NCBI GenBank assembly: GCA_038098605.1
Contig: JAZDUA010000171.1
Location: 935,501-999,500, forward strand
From: Gryllus longicercus
Taxonomy: Eukaryota; Arthropoda; Insecta; Orthoptera; Gryllidae
Length of the DNA stretch: 64,000 nucleotides
Direction of reading: 5' to 3'
In this document: positions 44,701-55,139 of the stretch, piece by piece
Numbering within the stretch: position 1 is the stretch's first letter
Layout: every line of letters starts with the position of its first letter
The notes under the pieces: generated by a model
Database searches by the model: none
Seen by the model: only the letters and a program-made list of their open reading frames with translations
Told to the model about the DNA's origin: nothing
Made by a program: the position numbers and the translations under genes

Positions 44701-46846
44701 AGTGCCTCTGTCCTAGGTGGCAGGGATTTCAACAGTACTTATACAGTTAGGTAGAATTCGACCTGTCTGGTGGAGAATTCTGGCGGTCGGCTGCTAAGAT
44801 CTGTAGTTATCCGTGTTGGTTTGTAAGCAACACCTAGCGAATACCGGAGGAGGACTCACAACAAACGGGCCATGGTCCGCACGCGATATTTCCTTTCTCA
44901 TCCTTATTTTATTCTCATCTTTTCCTTACACACACGCTTACTTGCACTACACAACAACGCTTATCGGGAGGATTTCCCGAGGAGGCCGGATCACGCCATA
45001 CAGCAGGAGTAGATCACCGCCACCTCCTGTGTATGAAAGATGCAGTACGCATACTATGGAACTAATGACCGTAGGAGTTGGATCGCCAGGAATGACTTAT
45101 CAATCTGACCGGGAGGTAGTAGGTTTGAGTCCCATCAGTGGCAGGATTTTCGACACTCGCTAAATGGCTGGGTCGAGATCTGTCACTGTCAGGAGGAGAA
45201 TTCTAGTGGCTGACTGCTCCGACCGGTAGTTTTCCGTAGTTTCTCCCATCAATACCAAGCGAATGTCGGAGTATTACCCTGCCAAACGGACCACGCGCGA
45301 CCTTCCCTTCCTCTTCCCTGACCTATCCTCCTTACTTACATATACTTATACTCACATGCAGTCCTCAATAACACGTGTTGGGGATCAGTTGTGAGCTTAG
45401 TGCTCCTCCAGGCTCAAGCGAGGTTCTACTGGCGGTAGATACCTGGTTGGGGAAAGTTCACCAACAACACAATCCATATTACCCTCACTATAAATTGAAT
45501 ATTCATAGAAATCAACATAAATGACCGAATCTTTAACTTTGTGTACAGATTATATTTACGAGAAAGTTAACTTAGTCATTCGTTCTCGACTAGACAGTTT
45601 TCTTCGATTTGTTAGTTATTGCATTTTAGAATGCTGACTATTGTAGATATTTAAAATATGTAGAACATAAAATAATTTTCTTATCCCGTAATAAACGAAT
45701 TTCAAACGAATGTTCACAATTATATTACAAAGTTACGTGATATTGTGGTGTTTTTCTAGAAAATAGGATACAGTTTCAGCACAATTGCCATTGGAATATA
45801 ATCCTTCATCTACATGAAATAAAACTTAGAATATAAGATACTACGCTTGAGAACTCAGGTCTTGAAAGTAAACAAGGGAAAGTAAAAAAGGGAAAAAGCG
45901 AAACGTTACTACCTGAAAGATGAAACCTGCCGAAGTTTTATACCTGCAGTAGCTGAATGAGCAGAGGCATTCCGTAGACTGCGTTCAAGTCCTCGACAGC
46001 ATCACAAGCTAGCATGTGCACTTGACGCAAGATCATGATTTCCTCCACCACTTCGTCTTCGTCCTGGTAAATATTTTTGATGCGTTGCTGTACCAGCGTT
46101 GAAGGCCGAATGATGTTGCTGGTCTTTGTTTGCTCAAGAAGCTGCTGCGAATCGTTGATGCGGTTTTCTTTGCTTTTTTCCTCAAACAAATCACACCCCT
46201 TCAAACCAACTTTATCTACTAATCTACTATTTAATATTGTAGCTAAATCTTTTATTAACAGAGCCCACCATACCAGAGAAATATTCATTAATGATGAAAT
46301 AACGAAAGCGATGGTGTAAATACACAGACTCAATATTCCTTCGTAAATTTCAAAAACGTTGAACACAAACCATATTACCGTCACTACAAATGGAATATTT
46401 ATAGAAGTCAACATCAATGACCTTATCTTTAACTTGGTGTACAGTTGAGAATTTTTGCATTCCAGAACTTCATCGATCTCATTTATCTTTTCAAAAAAGC
46501 TGCTCATAATGCTGTAGGAATCTGGTCGTAATGAAGTACCTAATGCGACAAGTGATGCTATAAATGTAGCTAGATTATCTGCCACATGCAGCATGAAAAT
46601 ATATTTGGGCATGATTGATGCAGAGAAAGAAGAGAACATCAAATAAAACGCATGTCCGCCAAAAAATATGAGGGCAGTGTCGAAGAGAAAAGTATAAATA
46701 ATTACAACGATTCTACTGGGGCTTCTTAAAGCTTTGTTTCTTCTTGTGGCAAATGCAGTGAGATGCTGGAGACCAGCCAGTCTGCAGATACAAAACAGGG
46801 AGGAGGCAGTGGTTAGAGCTTCTCCTGGCACGAAGTGGTCGTCCAT
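41508..46846 (-). CDS. Gustatory receptor GrD (three exons)
   Basis: Exon 1 46846-45944 (301 codons), exon 2 44124-43937 (62 codons plus 2 nt), exon 3 41760-41508 (83 further codons and stop); predicted 447 aa. Exon 1 holds RLAGLQHL, hydrophobic segments (IIYTFLFDTALIFFGG, FVVTVIWFVFNVF) and DLNAVYGMPLLIQLLQ, ending at CTGCAG|GTATAA (phase 0). Exon 2 begins VLVNVAAVMFLALVLI, which is what follows this block inside exon 1 of the other three genes, and ends PLTHR at CACAG|GTACTG (phase 2). Exon 3 carries FSAAGFFPVGRSLLT and TYVVVMLQ, the canonical Gr C-terminus. Exon 1 is AT-rich while exons 2 and 3 are extremely GC-rich. The three ORFs look unrelated until splice phases are matched. Confidence 0.85.
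42747..43082 (+). CDS. Unrecognised 111-codon ORF antisense in GrD intron 2
   Basis: It opens at ATG 42747 (MLLRHCLRTVKIHGIQCP) and runs to TAA without low-complexity bias. Acidic and basic residues are mixed, and the start is Arg/Leu-rich, as in some mitochondrial targeting peptides. The later part, including DPYDIHVEIVVNVKQIKDIF, looks globular. I cannot place it in a family. It may be a degraded retrocopy, an exon of an intronic gene, or a chance frame in AT-rich DNA. Confidence 0.25.
   Translation: MLLRHCLRTVKIHGIQCPAIALHMCTFTKISNYNTNVLSFLRFKVSKIFPIDPYDIHVEIVVNVKQIKDIFRNFFTSAFAMNSDGVFSEFVKLSLIIGLRELISDDMKQCF
43404..43840 (+). repeat. ~146-bp minisatellite, three units, in GrD intron 2
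   Basis: Units start at about 43404, 43551 and 43697 with AAACAGCGAAATCTATTTGT and contain GATTATCATTC, GTTTACTC, CAAAAACCAATA and CCTGTCTATCTA. The array ends about 100 bases from the GrD exon 2 donor. It is AT-rich, non-coding and unrelated to the 81-bp acceptor units. Confidence 0.85.
43937..44124 (-). CDS. GrD middle exon
   Basis: 188 bp, GTG CTG GTG at its start after GTGCGCAG and CACAG|GTACTG at its end. It encodes the TM6 region (VLVNVAAVMFLALVLIQQ) and the linker to TSCGAVTDSLAATAPLTH. Its third codon positions are almost all G or C. The region just upstream of its acceptor is GC-rich with few pyrimidines, because SINE sequence starts about 20 bases away. Confidence 0.8.
44143..45140 (+). 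repeat. 266-bp tandem amplification of SINE S1 head and front body
   Basis: Three units at 266-bp spacing (matching points 44281, 44547 and 44813) repeat CAAAGTCCAGTCCACTGGC, the S1 head GGTGGCTCAGGGAATCGATT, CCTAGGTGGCAGGGATTTC, GAGAATTCTGG and GATCAACACCTAGCGAAT. The first two full units are nearly identical. The block sits in GrD intron 1, next to the exon 2 acceptor. A further S1 head with GGTTTGAGTCCCATCAG lies at about 45115. Confidence 0.85.
45105..45462 (+). mobile_element. SINE S1 copy, 3' truncated
   Basis: It follows the tandem block. GGGAGGTAGTAGGTTTGAGT, GTGGCAGGATTTTCGACAC, GGAGGAGAATTCTAGTGGC, then the body to ACCTGGTTGGGGAAAG at about 45456, where it meets the Gr fragment. 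Confidence 0.65.
45466..45548 (-). pseudogene. Fragment copied from a Gr first exon, inside GrD intron 1
   Basis: These 83 bases match GrD exon 1 positions 46362-46444 with about ten differences (about 88%). The minus-strand reading, LYTKLKIRSFMLISMNIQ and FIVRVIWIVL, keeps the frame and parallels LYTKLKIRSLMLTSINIP and FVVTVIWFVF of GrD. It is bounded by a SINE on one side and unrelated DNA on the other. It is most simply a relic of a partial gene duplication. There is no good splice acceptor beside it, so use as an alternative exon is unlikely. Confidence 0.8.
45549..45943. other. Remainder of GrD intron 1
   Basis: AT-rich, no feature seen other than the donor GTATAAAAC at 45943-45935. Confidence 0.5.
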
Positions 46847-46849
46847 CTT

Positions 46850-48815
46850 GCTTTCAGTGTTTTAACCGCTCTACAATGGAAGATGGTTGCGATGGAAGCT
46901 TATTTATTACTGAGTTCAATTTACTTCAAGATTAACACAAAGCCTTCAATTGAAAATTATAATATATTGCGGCTTTTAAGTTTCAGCATTAAAATAATAC
47001 TCCATTTTTTCTCGGATTAAACCAATCAGCAAATTTTCTGACGATTATGAAGGCCAGAAACAAACGCAATGATTAGTTCTGTAATATTTAACTTGTTCAT
47101 TTTCGCACTTTTCTCATACCTTTCAACAATGGTCTTATTCATCACCCCTACTCCACACCACGCAAAATCGTATGAAGAAAGTCAAAAGTTATACAATTTT
47201 TTTCACAACACCTTGCTCCTTCCTCCATCCTTTCATTAAATGTGGTGATCGATCCAATCATGCTGAGTGCTCATGAAAGAATAACAAAGACTTCCTTCAA
47301 GCAGTTAGGCATTGTACTTATAATGTGTCACTTGAATGCATGTTTACTTAATAAATAATATAAATTGAAAACCACAAGCAGGTAAATAAATTACACCTTT
47401 TTAATACAGATTTTCTCCAAGATTGAGTTGTAATAATAGTTTATGAATGATATCTAAAATTAATTAACAATATAAATGTATTATACACGTTTTAAAAATT
47501 AAGACAGTAAAAATGGGGACGTTCCGTTGACAGTCATGCGAAGTAATATTTCCTACCTATGACGTTTTGTTACCCATCGATTTAAGTTCTATATATCTGT
47601 CATTAGTTCATTGCTTTTGTACGCAAAATGAATTGATGCATTGCATTACGGGACTTTTCCTCTTATTAGTCTTGTGAAATGCATAATTTGAATATTGTAT
47701 TAATTCGGGAGGAATGTAATCATTTGGGTTTTAATTAATTTTAGAATTTTCATAAATGCTAGAAATATAATGTGGTATTAAGGAACGCTTCGTTCGAGCA
47801 AGGCCGCATGTTTGCATTGCACAACCAGTAAAAATCGGCGCATTTCCTTCTAAGCATCTCTCGATAATTTCTAACATTCAAGAAATCTCAGAGTATCTCC
47901 GAAAAAAGAATTCGGTAAAACCCTTATTAAGCGACTACTATTCGTTCCATGAAATGTGGTATTTTAGAGAAGGTGTTGCTCAGTAGAGGGTTAATTTTTT
48001 TTATTTACAAAAGTGATCCATTATTACTTGCCATCGGATATTTAGAAAGGGGTCAATTTTATTTTCATAAATTAATTTTGAAATAATTGTAGTCCATGTG
48101 CACGACTTATTAAAAATGAAACATTTCGACGAAGCCTTACGTTGCCTTAATTGCCTATTTAAACTTCATTTATACATTTATGCAGCTCAATTAAGTGCCT
48201 TGAATGGATATTCAAATTACAATATTTAAGTATTGAATGTAACTATTGCTAACTATTACTGCTTCATGCTTTTCATTCACTAATTTCCCCATTTCATTAC
48301 ATTGTTATTGTGATTACATTTTTTCTACATTCTTAAAAAATATGTAATTACTACAATCTGTAAGATATTCTACGTTATTTTTGCATATTCGCTCCGGTTT
48401 GTCATATTAACTAAACTGTAACATTATCACGCAGGTATCTGTTCTGGTAAACTGTAGCAAAGAGGAATATTTTATTTCTCTTTGTCCAACAGAGTTTGGA
48501 AAGATATTGTTACGAAAGTTCTTCTTTCGCCGAAAAACAGTAATTTTGATAGTCTTCCTAGGCTTGGATGCAGCTTGTTTTCTGTGTTCCCGGAGGTTGT
48601 GGAATTAAAGTTATTTTGGAAAAAATGCTAAAGGAATTTTTGTAAATGCTGTAAATAATAATGGTTGCGTGCAGAATGACATTTCTGCACTTATGGCGAA
48701 ATGATAAAACAAACGCATGCAATATTTCACAATGAATGTTTATGTCAAATAGTTTTTGAATTTGATTACATAAGACTCTACATTTGTTTCTCTACGTATG
48801 CCAACGCACTGATTT
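46850..48815. other. AT-rich spacer upstream of GrD
   Basis: About 2 kb without a supported gene. The GrD promoter would lie at its start; no clear core element could be assigned. Confidence 0.45.
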
Positions 48816-48819
48816 GGAA

Positions 48820-49090
48820 TGTGTAGCCAGAATTGCGCCATTACCCTACAGTTTTTTAAAATCAGATTTTTAAAAAAACTGAAGGGTGGTGTCTCAATTC
48901 TGGCTTCAAATTTTGCTCGACGTACATGGAGCAATATGTGTCAACTCTTCGGGTCTGACAACAACTTCCAAAATACAAAAATCAATTTCAATGTTTTCTT
49001 TCGCGATTAAAAAAAAACTGGAAAGTAGTGACGCAATTCTGGCTTCAGATTCGGATTCAGCGTGTCGACGTACATTGAGAAACATGACAA
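48820..49090 (+). repeat. Short tandem duplication
   Basis: GCAATTCTGGCTTC and the following CGACGTACAT..GAG motif occur twice (about 48893-48935 and 49038-49082). An inverted related piece, AGCCAGAATTGCGCC, lies at 48825. The whole is AT-rich and non-coding. Confidence 0.5.
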
Positions 49091-49194
49091 GTTTTGAGGT
49101 TTTTTACTTTCTCGTGTACGTACACATATACGTAGTATGGAGAAAGATATGTAAAAACGCTGCAAAAACTGGTTTGACAGAAAAAAAATATTGC

Positions 49195-49430
49195 CGAACC
49201 GTGATAACGAAAAGGTGGATAAATTTAGTTAGTAAGAAAAAATTCTCTAACACGTGGCGTTGCCAGAATCTCTGTTTTGCGTGTCCTTGATACCGAAAAA
49301 TCAATTTACAGCAAAACATTTCGTCCGTCAGTCTGTGTACACCACTATCGCTGAAACTGTACATACGAGTTTTTCCAAAATAGATGTTCCTCGTCCGATC
49401 TGAATCGACTCGAGGCGCCGCGATTTTGAA
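49195..49430 (+). repeat. Dispersed repeat R1, best copy
   Basis: It contains GGTGGATAAATTTAG, CTCTAACACGTGGCGTTGCC, AGAATCTCTGTTTTGCG, GTCCTTGATACCGAAAAATC, CGTCCGTCAGTCTG and CGATCTGAATCGACTCGAGG. The same order is found at 10290-10500, and, in part, at 1985-2100 and 13000-13160 (reverse). No ends or target duplication could be fixed. Confidence 0.6.
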
Positions 49431-49469
49431 AAACTTTCTTTAAAATTTGGGAGTACTTAATATGAATTC

Positions 49470-49870
49470 CCTGAGGCATTTTCAAAATTTGCTGTAAAAA
49501 GGCTCCAAATTCTTTCTTTAAAATTTTGTAGGGATAGTGCTAATTGCACTGTTTCAAATGACATAAAATCCATTTTGCTGTATTCTTTTGTTTTCTTTAC
49601 AAAAAACACAAATGCATTTTTTAATTTCTCACGCCTTCAATATGCACATTTCCAGCAATTTGTATACAGTACTGCATGCAGTAAGTCCTTCTAATTACTT
49701 CAAATGAAGTTTATCAGAAAATCAAACAATTTCTGTGAAAAAGAGCTTCAAATTCCGCATTTACAGAAACGCTTACTCATTTTCTTAGAAGCGGCTCCAC
49801 ATTTTTCAATGAAAATTGCCATTTAGGACGAGGTTTTACTCTTCTTTCATATTCTTAAAGTAATATTTCA
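49470..49870 (-). repeat. AT-rich repeat, reverse orientation copy
   Basis: The reverse complement reads GAAAAATGTGGAGCCGCTTC and GGAATTTGAAGCTCTTTTTC, matching the motifs at 9518-9605. In both places the block lies next to an R1 copy, so the two repeats may be parts of one larger element. Confidence 0.5.
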
Positions 49871-50109
49871 GTTCTACTATTCGGAAAGCGAAAAAAATTA
49901 AAAATTTTGAAATCTTTACTTTTGGCGACGATAGGAACCGACAACAATTTGTGGAAAATCATAATAACTAATCCAGATCAAAGATAACTAATACGAAAAA
50001 GGATGTGTCATTCTGTAGCACCATTAGTTTATTTTGTGTGTCTGTATTGGTTGATCTCGGTGTTTTCCGGTGCATCAACTGCTACATTATTAATCTCGTA
50101 CGATTATTG

Positions 50110-50405
50110 CATGTTGTATCTGGGCAAGTGATGATGTTCCATTCCACACTCAAACATAATATCAGACGCCGACCTACACGTTGTCTTGGGCTGCAGTCTC
50201 CCTCCAGGAATCCCTTCCCAGTTGGGCCACTCCCCAGCAGGGACGAACGAGTTATATTAGGTTCCTTACGATTATGGTAGTAAGTGTGTATATGTGCGTA
50301 ACGAGAGGTGGAACCAAGGATGAGGAAGGAAAGATCGGGCGCGTGCTATGGCGCGTATTATAGGGATACTGCTCCTGCATTTTTCTGTATTGACTAGCGA
50401 AACCC
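50110..50405 (-). mobile_element. SINE S1 copy, minus orientation
   Basis: It contains CAGACGCCGACCTACACG (tail side), a purine-rich GATGAGGAAGGAAAGATCG and GGGATACTGCTCCTGCAT (body in reverse). It abuts the plus-orientation copy at 50410, giving a head-to-head inverted pair. Confidence 0.65.
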
Positions 50406-50409
50406 TGCA

Positions 50410-50965
50410 AAACTGCACCGCTTTGGTGGCCCAGGCATCAACTGATGTCTGCAGAGTCTCTGACCGGGACGTCCGATGGATGAACCTCTAGTACCGACGT
50501 TGCCAGCAGGATTTTTGATTTTAACTACACAGCTAGGTCGAATTAACCCGCTGTCTGGAGGGGAACTCTAGCGGCCGGCTGCTCTGATCAATGGCTTTCC
50601 GTTGTTTCTCCAATCAAAACCAGGAGCAGTGTCACGGACTGCGCGTGATCAGACATTATTCTTCCTTCTTGTACCCTCCCCCTATACATGTACCTTACAG
50701 TTACATGAAATACACAACCACACATCTCAGGAGAAATTGAGAGCCTGTAACTTGTCCCAGATGGGGCGGTGCCCTCTAGGTGGTTGACACCTGATTGGGG
50801 AGAACCCCGTTAGTCGACGTATAGAAGGGTGCCAATCTCACCATTCAGCAGAGGGGGATAACTACCACAAGTACCACACGAGAATAACACATGAACTGCA
50901 CTTACGGGACTAATGATCTTAGCAGTTGATGCGCCTGGATTCAAAAGTCATTCATTCAATCCTAA
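50410..50965 (+). mobile_element. SINE S1, near full length
   Basis: The head CTTTGGTGGCCCAGGCATC is followed by TGACCGGGACGTC, a degraded box B region, CCAGCAGGATTTTTGATTTT, CTGTCTGGAGGGGAACTCTA, the body and tail to GCAGTTGATGCGCCTGG and ATTCATTCAATCC. It is one of the two best copies for defining the family. Confidence 0.7.
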
Positions 50966-51079
50966 AGTAATACACGCAGTTAACGACTTCTCTTCGGCTA
51001 CTTATATGTTGACGCTCTGAAAGATCTGTGCGTCTCGAAAGGGCAGCTTGTACACACACGACCGCAAAACGTACTACGT

Positions 51080-51425
51080 GAATTCAAGCGCTTACGAAGT
51101 TGGCAGGTTCAAACCCGATCGAAGCCGTGGATTTTTCAGGGCGAAAAAATCCTTCGTACGCCTTCCTTCGGAGGGGAAGTAAAGCCGGCTGTCCCATGTT
51201 AGTAGATTTACTTGCATGTAAAAGATCCTCAAGCCTAAATGACGCCTCTGAGCTAAATTCAAAAATCGCCTATTTCTCGCCCAAGAAATACCTCCTTTCT
51301 CTGCTAGTTGGTGAAAGGAGCCTAGCGAAATTTACGTGGTCAGACGGAAGAGCAGGCCTAATGGCCTGAGTCTCGCCACGTAAAATAAGGCATTAATTCA
51401 ATTCAATTCAATTCAATTTTATGAA
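51080..51425 (+). mobile_element. Second SINE family (S2), about 345 bp, with ATTCA-repeat tail
   Basis: A box B-like GGCAGGTTCAAACCCGATC lies at 51103. The body has GGAAGTAAAGCCGGCTGTCC, GTAGATTTACTTGCATG and TAAAAGATCCTCAAGCC, and the 3' end is a run of AATTC / ATTCA pentamers (51398-51417). These are standard marks of a tRNA-derived SINE with a simple-repeat tail. Its 89-codon frame is incidental. One copy is seen in the window. Confidence 0.7.
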
Positions 51426-51429
51426 GGAA

Positions 51430-52175
51430 GCACTTCTCATCAACAGAACCGTTCGAAAGGGCTAGTCCTCGGACCTCAACGGAAAACGAAACGGTCAACG
51501 CAAAACGAAACCGACAGCGATCAATAACGAATTACTCGGCCCTATCTGGAATCGCAACATCGGAAATGGCATTACTGGTTTCATTTGGAAAGATTATACA
51601 GTCGTTTTCCGACGCAGCACTGGCAGCGGTCTGACACGGTCGGGTCCATTCAATACAAATAATATGCGCAAGGTTCAAGGAATATATCGCCGAAGGCTGT
51701 ATCGAATAGCATTTTAAATGAATTCTGCAATAAAATTTTTCAATTTAGTCTGAATTAGATTTTAACGGTATGAAACCGCCATCCAACAAACAACAACCTA
51801 TAGGAGGATTTTTTGGCCGTGGAAAATTGCAATGGGAAAATTGCACTCCAGTGAAAATTACATATGAGTTCATTTAATTATTATTCGAGAAGAGAAAACA
51901 AATTTTCTGACAAACCGTTATCGTCGTAAAAATCAGTGTATCAATATATGTTAGGGACTTTTAGGTTACGAGGAGGGGCTGAAGATGGCTTTTTGCCTAT
52001 GAACATTTTGTCGGATATTCTATACAAAGAAGATATCCATGATATTTGCGGTACGTACGTACGGCACATAAAGAAGGTACATATGATATTTACGACTGAT
52101 TGTTTGGCAAATTCGTACACACCGGGGTTCAGCATGTACACGAAATATCTTTACGTTAGAACATTACCTGCCGAA
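51430..52175. other. Unassigned spacer
   Basis: AT-rich with a GC-balanced stretch at 51480-51650. The 85-codon plus frame at 51936-52193 shows no domain. Confidence 0.4.
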
Positions 52176-52179
52176 CACT

Positions 52180-52410
52180 TGTACATTGATTGATGAGTGA
52201 TTCTGAGAGCGTTAACTGCTAAGGTCATTAGTCCCGTATGTGAAGTGCATATAATTTTTTCGAAATGTCCCGGCGAACTCCCTCCTCCGCTAGAGGGTGA
52301 GATTTGGCGCCGACCTCCACGTTGGCAAGCCCCAAATCGGTATCTCCTACCAGCGAGGAGACACTGTTTCGACTGAGTCAAGCTCAAATTTTCCGAATGG
52401 TTCCCCTACA
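52180..52410 (-). mobile_element. SINE S1 tail and rear body
   Basis: Reverse-strand S1 tail: TAAGGTCATTAGTCCC at 52219 and TGAGATTTGGCGCCGACCTC at 52300. The head and front body are missing. A further partial stretch at 52430-52720 has S1-like TAGTTCCATAAGTGTAGTGC and GTGTATGTAAGAGTGAGGAC pieces. Confidence 0.6.
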
Positions 52411-52419
52411 TGTGTTTGA

Positions 52420-53325
52420 TTCCAGGCGTGTCAACTATTGAGGAATTAGTTCCATAAGTGTAGTGCAGTTCATATCTCGATAGGTAGAAGCATGTCTCCT
52501 CAGCTGAGAACGTGATTTTCCAGCATCTACTTTCACGTGGTTTTCGGATTTTCCCCGAACAAGTTTGACTTCCTAGCACGGAAACATTCCAGTCGTGTAA
52601 GAACAATGGTCCCGACTGGTCTATTGTAAGCGTGTGTATGTAAGAGTGAGGACAGAGATGAAGCAATGTCCGCACGCTGCACGTGACCGGAGGGCTCAAG
52701 AATACGTGCGCGGATAATACTTGGCTAGCTGCTAAATCGAAAATACTTTTTTGTGAGGGTATCGTAAAGCTAGCGGTACAATGAACCAAGTACATTGAAA
52801 AGTACGCTGTTTAAGTTAGTACATAGTCTCAAGGTCTCAGTGTAAATTTTGTAGTCTTTTTGTAATCAGTTATAACCAGTGTTTGTAGATTTTTAATAAT
52901 TTACTCTGGTATGAAATACATCTTCAGGGATAAATGGCTCCTCAGAACCGCGAATAACTCCAATGATTTTCGATGTAGAGGATCTCGTGAGTAGTTTTTG
53001 TAACATTGATTATGAATGAAAGGATAAAAAACATTTGTTTTGTGAGCGCACATGTGTCTGCCAGATGATGGAGAAAACAATCCTCGAATCTGTTGCACGA
53101 ATATAGAATAAATTAACATTACAGAAAATTGTGAGTCAAAAAGATATGGACCCTAACCCTTCACAAAATCGTGAATGAAAAGGATTGTGAAAACCGTGTC
53201 ATGAGGGAATATTTGCTTTAGTGTATCCATGGCAGTTCACTACAGTGCTGTTGTTGACGCGGTTGCCAGTCGATATAACTGCTATCTGATCTACCGTAAA
53301 CATGTGTTTGCCTAGGGGAAGAGAA
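52420..53325. other. Degraded S1-like and AT-rich DNA
   Basis: Apart from the weak S1-like stretch noted above, no feature is seen. The 129-codon minus frame at 52406-52795 crosses that SINE material and is not a gene. Confidence 0.4.
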
Positions 53326-53329
53326 ATGA

Positions 53330-53470
53330 AACTTCGTTCACAGCCCGTGACCTGTTTGTTAGGGTACTGCTGGAGCATACACCTGGCATTGACAGATAAA
53401 TGACGAAAAGCTGCGGATCAGAGCAGCCGGCCCTTAGAATTATTTTCCACTTAGCGGCCGAATTTGGCCT
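53330..53470 (-). mobile_element. SINE S1 body fragment
   Basis: CCCGTGACCTGTTTGTTAGG, GTACTGCTGGAGCATACACC and GGCATTGACAGA match the S1 body in reverse, then GAATTATTTTCCACTTAGCG toward the front. Confidence 0.55.
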
Positions 53471-53689
53471 CGCCATATAATTCCGAAAAATGGATATCCA
53501 GTGGACTTCTCGGACAAAGGCTGTGCAGTAGCTCCAGCTTCTGGACGAATTTGCTTCTGTCGGTTACACATTTATTTGTGTGTGAAAAATTAAAATCAAG
53601 TTCGAAGAAAGCATGAAGGTAGCGCAATCGTGAATTGGCGATAACAGTAAATTTTACAGTTTCTCTCAAATAACCCAATTCGTTGTACC

Positions 53690-53873
53690 TGGAAAACGGA
53701 TTTATGTTTTATGAATATCAGAGATGCTAAATCCCTACTTTAGTGAACCAAATATCTAACCCCCTAGAGCTACGTTGTAGTTGGAAAGCGGATTTATATT
53801 TTATGAATATCAGATATACTAAATACCTACTTTGGTGAACCAAATATGTCAGCCCCTAGAGCGTGACTACAAC
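53690..53873 (+). repeat. 92-bp tandem duplication
   Basis: GGATTTATGTTTTATGAATA, TCAGAGATGCTAAATCCC and GTGAACCAAATAT recur 92 bases later with several substitutions (starts about 53698 and 53790). The following CCCCTAGAGC is also duplicated. Confidence 0.8.
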
Positions 53874-53909
53874 CGTTTTCGACCGTACGTGATTGAAGCA
53901 CCAACGCGC

Positions 53910-54245
53910 TGAAAATGCAAACTGAAAGCGAAATTGCGAACGAAAGAAAACAAATGAGGGCCGCCTCCGCCCGTGAGCGGGTTGGGCGGCAGCTGCGCCC
54001 CAGGCCGTTTTGCGCCAGCGAGAGCTCGTCGCTGCGCCCGCGGGCCGTGTCCGGTGCTCTCCGCCCGACGGGGTTGGTCGACCGTCACCGGAAGCTGGGC
54101 GTTATTACCGCTCGCTGCACTTCCGGTCGGCGCCCAGATGCCTCGCCGCGCTCGCCCACGCACGCGCCCGTGGCGCCGCCATCGGCCGCCGCCCACACCG
54201 GCTGCCGCCGCGTAATCGCGGGATCGCAGCACCAGCGGATCAATA
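53910..54245. other. GC/CpG-rich island
   Basis: About 330 bp of very GC-rich, CpG-rich sequence between AT-rich flanks, with frames open on both strands (53867-54250 minus; 53915-54262 plus). No domain is seen. It does not contain the Gr terminal-exon motif. It could be an untranslated first exon with promoter, or an unspliced coding exon I cannot identify. Confidence 0.4.
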
Positions 54246-54594
54246 CCCAAATTTTGGTTTGAAGTTTTGATGCTGGGATTCAGCGTTAAATAACAGCGGA
54301 ACCCAATTTTGTAAATAATTGTGATTATTAGTGAAATGCCTAGGATGTACCCATACGTATATGATTACATTACTTAAAAATATATTATTAATGTAATATA
54401 TTATTATATATTGCATGCTTTTAAGGATTGTGTTGTTATTGTGCTTGAATTTTTGATTTTAGCTTCTCAGCCCCCTTTGGCTCGTTGTATCATTCATTAT
54501 TTGGTATTTACTACAGATGTATGAGTTCATTTGGAAGCTACTTGAGTAAGAGCAATATTTCTTGCCGTGTGTCGGCTATAGGCTACAGATTTCC

Positions 54595-54745
54595 AAGGGA
54601 GCCGGATAGAACCCGAGCGGCCAAACGGAGCCATCTAGCTAGGGAAGATCACTGCCACTTCCCTTCAAAAACCTGCACTACCCTTATAGAACCAGTGACC
54701 TTAGCAGTAAGCGCTCTAGGAAACACTAATTTAGCAGTTAATAAA
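54595..54745 (+). mobile_element. SINE S1 tail fragment
   Basis: GGGAGCCGGATAGAACCCG, GATCACTGCCACTTCCC, CCAGTGACCTTAGCAGTAAG and GGAAACACTAATTTAGCAG follow the order of the S1 tail. Confidence 0.5.
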
Positions 54746-55139
54746 TTTTCGATATTATTTGCATTAATGAACTGTTGTATTGTATAAATATCACACTACG
54801 TTATTACAGTAGTCTTTCAGACATTTTCTGTTAAAACACTAATTATTTTCACAGTTAAATAAGTGTTTTATTGGTTCTTAAGCAATGTGCATACTATATT
54901 TGGTGATTTCATTCAAAAGCATTTTTGGTGGAACAAGCCGCTTGTTTGAACTATTTTGGCATTTTTCGTAACAAATTATAAAATCGTGTGCGGTAGTGAG
55001 TAGCATCAAAGAGGAAACTATCCTTCTTGTCAAAAAGTGGACTGTGAATATTAGATATTTCTCTATTGCCACAATAGCCCTTACCCTAAATGCAACCAAT
55101 CACCCATTCACGCATTCACGATAACATCGCAGCGAAACT

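Noticed and set aside
44281..44750. Two nearly identical 67-codon frames as a tandem gene family
   Set aside because: They are copies of SINE body sequence in a 266-bp tandem repeat, not genes.
45466..45548. Alternative exon of GrD
   Set aside because: The frame is open, but no splice acceptor adjoins the fragment, and its end coincides with a SINE. It is better read as a duplication relic.
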